A DNA stretch of 64,000 bases from Celoporthe dispersa (Eukaryota; Ascomycota; Sordariomycetes; Diaporthales; Cryphonectriaceae): NCBI GenBank assembly GCA_016584495.1, contig WAID01000011.1, positions 372,001 through 436,000 of the forward strand. Reading direction: 5' to 3'. The translations under genes were made by a program, and so were the position numbers. A model generated the notes under the pieces. That model saw nothing but the letters and a program-made list of their open reading frames with translations, was not told the DNA's origin and did no database searches. Positions 58,910-64,000 of the stretch are shown one piece after another. Within the stretch, counting starts at the first letter, position 1; every line of letters begins with the position of its first letter.

Positions 58910-60128
58910 TCACGCCCCAATACCGATCTTACCCAAGATCTCCCACAACTGCGCGGGGTCACCCCGCAAGGCATCCCACTCCTGCTGCGTCTTCACCAGC
59001 GCAGTCCCAGCCAGCAGCGTCCCGTTCAGCGCCAGCCTGCCGACCTCTCTCCCCTCCCCCCTCCTGTCCAGCACAACAGATCCCTCTGCCGTCCTGGGAC
59101 AGAGCACCATCGCATCCCTAGTAAGCGCCATGTTATAGCTGATGCGAGCCTCCACCCCGTCCGACGTAGGAACCTCTTCTTGCCCAGCAGCCGTACAGGC
59201 CTTCCTGTACAGCCGCAGGTACACGGCGCGCAGGTCCTCGGCCTCCATATCCGGGCTGAGCCGCTCCCCAAAAGGCCAGGAACGGCAGCTTCGGCCCCTC
59301 CCCTTCCCCACCATCTCCTGCCGACACCAGCTTATCCGCAAGAATATCCCAACCCGTGCCAGCAGCACCACCAACGAGGCCCTCCCTCATCCTCGCGACC
59401 GGCAGCAGCTGCAGGTGCCTGTGCGGCTGGCTCGCCCCGCTATGCTCCCCACAGTTGAAGAACGCAAACAGCCCCCTCTGACCCCCCGCTCCCTCCTCGT
59501 CCTCCTTCTCCTCTGTCGAGGTCGTCCTCCTCGGTGGGCCTTCATGATATGCATGTATACAAGCATACGTAGCCGCCAGGTCGTCCGCGTCAAGGAGGTG
59601 AGTCTGGTGCTTAAAGGCCCGCGTGATGAGGAGGAAGTGCTCGGGGACGATGGCGAACTTGTTGAGGACGAGGAGGTGGTCTGGCTCGAGAGGTGTGATG
59701 ACCAGGGCTGGGGGAGGGTCCTCGAAGGGGTTGAAGGGCCTGCTGGTGCGGCGGTCGTCTTCTTTGGACGAGGAGGGCGGTGGTTTCGGCTTGTTGGCCA
59801 GGGAGGGTGCGAAGCGGAGCTGGATCTGGAGTTGGGAGGAGGGAGTGTGTCAGCTGGCAGGTACCACAGGAAGCATGGAGAGAAGAGGTACGAGAAGGAG
59901 AGAGATGCTAGGAGGTAGTAGGTAACAACAACAAGGCCGGAAATCGAAGCTGGGGGTGAAGATAACCCCCCAAGCTCGGTGGAGCAGCCGACGTACCGGA
60001 GTCGAGGCGGCGGGCGTCAGGACAGCGACCTGCGTGGGGTAAAAGTTGACATCGCCATTGGCTTTGGCCCTGTTGAAGGTGGTCCTCACAAGGTCAGGCA
60101 GGTGGACAGGAACCTTGACTGGCGACAT
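58910..60128 (-). CDS. APA2: ATP adenylyltransferase / Ap4A phosphorylase (APA1/APA2 type)
   Basis: Splits diadenosine tetraphosphate with phosphate to ATP and ADP, keeping Ap4A low. Exons: 60128-59997 and 59825-58910, giving ~348 residues. Exon 1 shows NFYPTQVAVLTPAASTP, which joins across the intron to IQLRFAPSLANKP. Further motifs: HLLVLNKFAIVPEHFLLITR, then the active-site block FNCGEHSGASQPHRHLQLLP with the HxHxQ catalytic histidine, and the C-terminal domain SYNMALTRDAMVLCPR and LALNGTLLAGTALVKTQQEW. All family landmarks are present at usual spacing. At ~59266-59270 a run of four T shifts LPFLAF out of frame with GERLSPDMEAEDLRAV; removal of one T would align both, and exon lengths sum to one base over. 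Which of the two yeast paralogues it matches cannot be told; the symbol is for the family. It lies 343 bases downstream of the FIT2 gene on the same strand. Confidence 0.85.
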
Positions 60129-60471
60129 GTCCTGCGGTGACTGCTGCGTTTCCAGCGCCGTGTGACGAGCAGCCTGCGATGACAAGGCGGCAGACCTGGT
60201 TTGGGGGCTGGCATGTGAAATCGAGAAGGGGCAATGGCCAAGGGTGTATAATATGACGTAAGCGGGGCAGGGTTCCTCGTCGCTGTCAACAAGGCAAGGA
60301 CGAGCACAGTCAGTGTGTGGTGTGCTCTCCAAAGGACGGGCCAGTACGTTCATTACATGAATATGTATTATGGTTTGTTATAGATCCCTATTATGGATAC
60401 TGGAGAGGGCGACACTGCTGCAGTCATCCAACCCCCCACCCCTCCTTCTCTATTCACTGCACCTCTTGTCT
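60129..60471. other. Short intergenic between FIT2 stop and APA2 start
   Basis: APA2 promoter and FIT2 3' flank in 343 bases. No gene seen. Confidence 0.7.
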
Positions 60472-61606
60472 TTATATTCCAGGCAAACCCACAATTCCTC
60501 GCAGGGGAGGCACAAACCTCGGCAGGAAATAGACAGCGTAGAGCCCCGTCAGAGCGACCAGAAGACCAGTAAGCTAGATTGTTGTTGTTGTTGTTAGTGA
60601 TCATGAATGAGCCATGTTCGAACGCCATCATACGGAGCCGTGGTGGTGGAGGAGGAAGAGTACTGTACCTTCTCGAACCACGTGTGGAAGAAGATCGCCG
60701 TCATGAGGAGCATCCACCAGCTCAGGACGACGACCGCACTCGCAATCTTGCCACCCAGCCCCAGCGCGTCCCACGCGCCCGCCAGCTCGGTGTTCAGCAG
60801 TCGTGGCAAGCCTCTCCGCCTCGACGGCAGCGCTCTTGACCGCCCCGTCGATCATGACCACGCTGCGGTCGTCACGCACCGACAGCGGGCCCGCGGAGCC
60901 CCGTCGCCAGTGGTCGAGGAACACCCACCCGACCTCCTGGACCAGGAAGTAGCTCCCCAGCACGAGCAGGAAGACGTGTCCGCTGATGTCGTGACCCCCG
61001 CGCCACTTCCCGCCCGCGGCCTTACACGCGACGCCCGTCAGGATGTCCGCTCTGCCCGCGTCGCCCTCCTCGAGCCTGATCTCCACCATCTCGCACTTGC
61101 CCCCCGTGTAGCGAAAGCTCCTGTCGATGATGGCCGGGCCGAAGCACCACTGCGTGACCAGCACCCACCACGTAGTCACCAGGCCCCACCGCAGAAAGGC
61201 GCGCGCCCGCCTCTGCGCCGTGGCCGTGGCCGGGTGCGTGAGCAGGAAGACGAAGAAGGCGAGCGACACCCAGCCCCAGCCGCGCTTGACGAAGTAGACA
61301 TTGAAGATGTTGCTCTTGCGCGCAAAGTAGGACGGCGAGAAGGCCGGATCCTGCGAGTGCGCCTGCAGAGTGGCGTCGTACGGGGCGTTGCGCACCGTGG
61401 GCGACACCAGGGAGAAGAGCGTGCCGAAGGTCAGGGAGGACGGGGTAGGCCAGGAGGAGGGCGGCCTCGATCGGTGTCGGGAGGAAGGGCGGATTGCGCG
61501 ACGGGGTTGTCGTAGGCGACGGGGAAGAGGAGGAGGCTGCGGTGCCGTTCGGCTGGGAGGTCATCCTGGATCGAGCTCGGGTGTTGGCCGCTGGTGGTGA
61601 GTCCAT
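60472..61606 (-). CDS. SCS3: FIT2/Scs3 family ER membrane protein (two frame breaks)
   Basis: Endoplasmic-reticulum protein of the fat-storage-inducing transmembrane family, which cleaves acyl-CoA and supports lipid-droplet budding and phospholipid synthesis. Exons: 61606-60669 and 60573-60472, about 345 residues. N-terminal Ser/Pro/Thr-rich segment, then helices at PTPIEAALLLAYPVL, GWVSLAFFVFLLTHP, LRWGLVTTWWVLVTQWCFGP, the diagnostic GGHDISGHVFLLVLGSYFLV (family active-site histidines), VVVLSWWMLLMTAIFFHTWF and a last helix LTGLLVALTGLYAVYFLPRF in exon 2. Two single-base frame breaks are visible. At ~61448 an extra C separates LLLAYPVL from LTFGTLFSLVSPTVRN. At ~60802-60808 one extra base separates AVKSAAVEAER from LLNTELAGAWDALGLGG. 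The exon total is two bases over a multiple of three, which matches both. Confidence 0.82.
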
Positions 61607-62708
61607 GACGGAGGAGAAGAGAAGCAAGGAGGGAAGAGGAGGAGGTGTGTTGGAAAGAGGTGGGTAGGGAAGTGTTGGCTGAAGGGGAGGCCAGCAAATG
61701 CCACAGGTGGACCCAAGGCAGGAAAAAAAGAGAGACACGCGCGAGCAAGGCCAGAAACAATAGCAAACAAGCTCTGTTCAGCCTATTGTCGTGGCCCTAA
61801 CCACAACTTGGTCGTAGCAGTAGTAGTAGAAGAAGAAGAAGGAGAAGAGGGCTTTTTGAAGGCTCACTTGGATCACAGGCCATCTGGGACAGCTGGTCTG
61901 GAGGACAGACCCGTGCCGTCTTTGTAGGTGGAAACCTTGGGCCAGCGATGTGCCTGGCCAGTCAAGGTACACACATCCACTATCCAAGCTATGACGTTGT
62001 CAGAATTGGAGGCCCTGGGGCAGGGGTTGTCTGTGCCTGCCTTCCATGAATGCACGCATGCATCATACTAACAGCAGCACTTGGACGTTTGCATAGGGGC
62101 CTGTTAGGGGGTTTGACCTGGGGCCTACAGGGCTGCCCAAGGCCTAAGATACACACTACTGGCATACATAGCGGCCCTCAATGTAACCAGGCTGGAATCC
62201 ATTAGCCAGAAACAACAAACTTGTTATATCACGACGAACATCACAAGCGCAAGAGACAAAACACACACTCAGGAGACATATCTTCATGTTTTGTTCTATG
62301 TGCCAGTGTGCCTCTTGCACCCGATCCTATGTTCTCTCCCTCTCTACTGTTCCATCTGTCCAATGACCCATGTTTGTGAATTGGTATCTCTCCCCCACCC
62401 TTTAACCGGAACTCCTGCTCATGCGCAAAAAACGGAAACACTGCAGATAAAAAGGTATGGAATGGGCCCCGCGTGGGGATGCATCCATACTTAAAAAAAG
62501 AAGTGAAAAGAAGAATTTTTTCCCTGGATCAGGTCATCGTCTAGGCCTCCGCCTCAGCCATGGCGCGTTTGTACCTCGTGCAGGACGAGGCAGGAGAAGA
62601 CGACAACGAGATCGAGGCTGTCGGGGACGGAGCACCGGTGCTCGTGCCGCCCACAGCATCACCACCACCACTGCTCACGACCGAGCCGTTCCCGCCAGGC
62701 GGAGCAGC
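61607..62708. other. Intergenic
   Basis: FIT2 promoter side and 3' flank of the GH55 gene. No supported frame; small frames on either strand lack domains. A 62-codon plus frame at 62560-62748 overlaps the GH55 3' end antisense and is not called. Confidence 0.6.
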
Positions 62709-64000
62709 CTATGCCGAGCTGGCAAAGTACGACAGCGTGGCGCAGTAGGTATTGCGGTTGTCGCTGTCGAGGGCCTTGCTCTCGCCGTCGACGGTCAGCA
62801 TGTTGACGGCCGCCTTGGTCGACAGGCCAAAGATGTGCGCGGCGCTCTTCTCGATGGACACCATGTTCTGCTGGCACGCCTCGCCCTCGAGGCAGGTCTG
62901 GTCGTAGTTGTCAAAGAACGAGTACAGGCCCGCGCCGTAGACAAAGACGTCGTCCGAGTTGACGATGCGGAGGCCCCACGTGCGAGCGCAGTTGGCCTCG
63001 GTGCACGACGCAAAGGACGGGTCGTTGTACGTGGCGTTGCTGGGGAAAGGGGTGGTGGCGTTGGGGTTGCCCTGCATGTAGGCCGTCTCGGTCTGGATCA
63101 GCGACATGTAGATGGCGCTGGCGTTGTTGACCTGGTAGTTGTACAGCTGCGAGTGCTCGGCGGCGGTGCCGTACATCCAGACGGGGCCGGACGACTCGAC
63201 CAGCACGCCGCGGCCGTTGTAGATGTCGATCTGCTGCGAGTCGGCGCCCAGCTCGAGGTCGTGGTCCGCCACCCAGAACCACGTGTTCTCCAGGTACACG
63301 TTGGACGCCGACTCGGTGATGTGCATGAGCATGAAGGCGCCCTCGCACGCCGCATTGGCGCTGTGCGTCACGTTGGGGTTCTTGGCGCACTGCGCGGACA
63401 GGAGCTCGGTGCCGGCCGAGCCGCCGATGCGCGCGTGGACGTCCCACATGCCGGCTGCGCCGTTGGACGAGCCCTTCATGTTCCACTCGATCATGATGGC
63501 GCCAGGGGCGGCGCCCAGGGTCTCGAAGACCATGTCGGACATCTCGACCGCCCCCTCGTCGCCGGGCTCGCCCACCTGGAACACGGGCTTGGGGCTGCTC
63601 ACGTCGCTGAAGGCCGTGCCCTTGGCCATGATCATGGGCCACACCTCGCCCGTCATCTTGATGTTCTTGGTGCCGGGGACCTTGATGGTGTCGGTGACGA
63701 CGTACGCGCCGTGGTCGAAGAAGATGACCTGGCCGTCGGTGGCGTTGTTGAGGATGGCCTGGATCGCGGCCGTGTCGTCGGTGGAGCCGTCGCCCTTGGC
63801 GCCGTTGGCCTTGACGGACACGAAGCTCGAGGCGTCGAGGGTCTCGTACTGGGGCTTGCTGCGGGTGAAGACGGTGCCGTCTGCGTTGAGGGAGGGAGGA
63901 GGGCTTGGTGGTGTTGGAGGCGATGGCCTTCTGGACGGCGATGCCGCTGCCGCTCTGGTACGAGTTGCCCTGCACGAAGTTGCTGACGACCTGGTTGCCC
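62709..64000 (-). CDS. GH55 exo-beta-1,3-glucanase, 3' part (runs off window)
   Basis: C-terminal ~430 residues; the 5' part lies beyond base 64000. GH55 enzymes release glucose or gentiobiose from beta-1,3-glucans and consist of two right-handed beta-helix domains, each opening with a pectate-lyase-like motif. Here the second opening is seen: SSFVSVKANGAKGDGSTDDT followed by AAIQAILNNATDGQVIFFDH. Later IEWNMKG, GGSAGTELLSAQCAKNP, YLENTWFWVADHDLE and the GRGVLVESSGPVWMYGTAAEH segment fit the family. The C-terminus NTYCATLSYFASSA is typical. N-glycosylation sites are numerous. At ~63886-63893 the frame changes in a CTCCCTCCC stretch between SNTTKPSS and LNADGTVFTRSK. Up to the edge the upstream sequence reads NQVVSNFVQGNSYQSGSG, expected for the first-to-second domain linker. 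Signal peptide not visible. Confidence 0.85.
   Translation of the reverse strand, partial: ATRSSATSCRATRTRAAAASPSRRPSPPTPPSPPPSLNADGTVFTRSKPQYETLDASSFVSVKANGAKGDGSTDDTAAIQAILNNATDGQVIFFDHGAYVVTDTIKVPGTKNIKMTGEVWPMIMAKGTAFSDVSSPKPVFQVGEPGDEGAVEMSDMVFETLGAAPGAIMIEWNMKGSSNGAAGMWDVHARIGGSAGTELLSAQCAKNPNVTHSANAACEGAFMLMHITESASNVYLENTWFWVADHDLELGADSQQIDIYNGRGVLVESSGPVWMYGTAAEHSQLYNYQVNNASAIYMSLIQTETAYMQGNPNATTPFPSNATYNDPSFASCTEANCARTWGLRIVNSDDVFVYGAGLYSFFDNYDQTCLEGEACQQNMVSIEKSAAHIFGLSTKAAVNMLTVDGESKALDSDNRNTYCATLSYFASSA

Noticed and set aside
62457..63986. 509-codon plus frame opposite GH55
   Set aside because: Antisense shadow of a GC-rich gene, mostly Val/Gly/Arg.

Overview
The window reads as genomic DNA of a filamentous ascomycete, most likely a Sordariomycete. 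The genes are split by short GT-AG introns (about 60-220 nt) with CTAAC/CTGAC-like branch sites. Coding regions are GC-rich and third-position-C biased, and intergenic DNA is rich in CT/CA/poly-G tracts. The gene set is typical of Pezizomycotina: a Zn2Cys6 regulator, a CFEM protein, a QDE-1-type RNA-dependent RNA polymerase, a Pth11/rhodopsin-type membrane protein, ERG24, and GH3, GH55 and GH128 hydrolases. I found no rRNA, tRNA, CRISPR array, virus or intact transposon.

Layout. 1-6 kb: two small hypothetical proteins and a secreted CFEM protein. 6.1-10.2 kb: an RdRP of the RNA-silencing type (minus). 12.3-15.3 kb: a seven-exon Zn2Cys6 transcription factor (plus). 18.4-24.7 kb: a secreted GH3 beta-glucosidase and a secreted six-hairpin (MGH1-like) hydrolase (both plus). 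24.9-31.1 kb: ATG27, ERG24 (C-14 sterol reductase) and a rhodopsin-domain membrane protein (all minus). 32.9-37.3 kb: a GH128 glucanase and a second GH3 enzyme (both minus). 37.3-43.5 kb: a gene-poor stretch. 43.5-49.4 kb: an F-box/WD40 protein and a mitochondrial PP2C phosphatase (both plus). 49.4-55.3 kb: a second gene-poor, CT-rich stretch. 55.3-57.4 kb: an unrecognised acidic-tailed protein. 57.9-58.45 kb: a degenerate tandem repeat. 58.9-61.6 kb: Ap4A phosphorylase and a FIT2/Scs3 protein (both minus). 62.7-64 kb: the 3' part of a GH55 exo-beta-1,3-glucanase that runs off the window.

Function. Five secreted carbohydrate-active enzymes lie within 46 kb. Two belong to families known for beta-1,3-glucan cleavage (GH55, GH128), two can finish gluco-oligosaccharides to glucose (GH3), and one is an uncharacterised six-hairpin enzyme. 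The remaining genes are housekeeping or regulatory: sterol synthesis, autophagy membrane traffic, nucleotide turnover, lipid-droplet biology, PDH-type dephosphorylation, SCF-mediated degradation and RNA silencing.

The strongest global observation is that most long genes contain a single-base frame break, often in a short G/C/T run, while both flanks stay convincingly coding. At least eleven such breaks affect otherwise intact genes. This most likely reflects uncorrected indels in the assembly rather than mass pseudogenisation, so such genes are annotated as CDS with the break position given.
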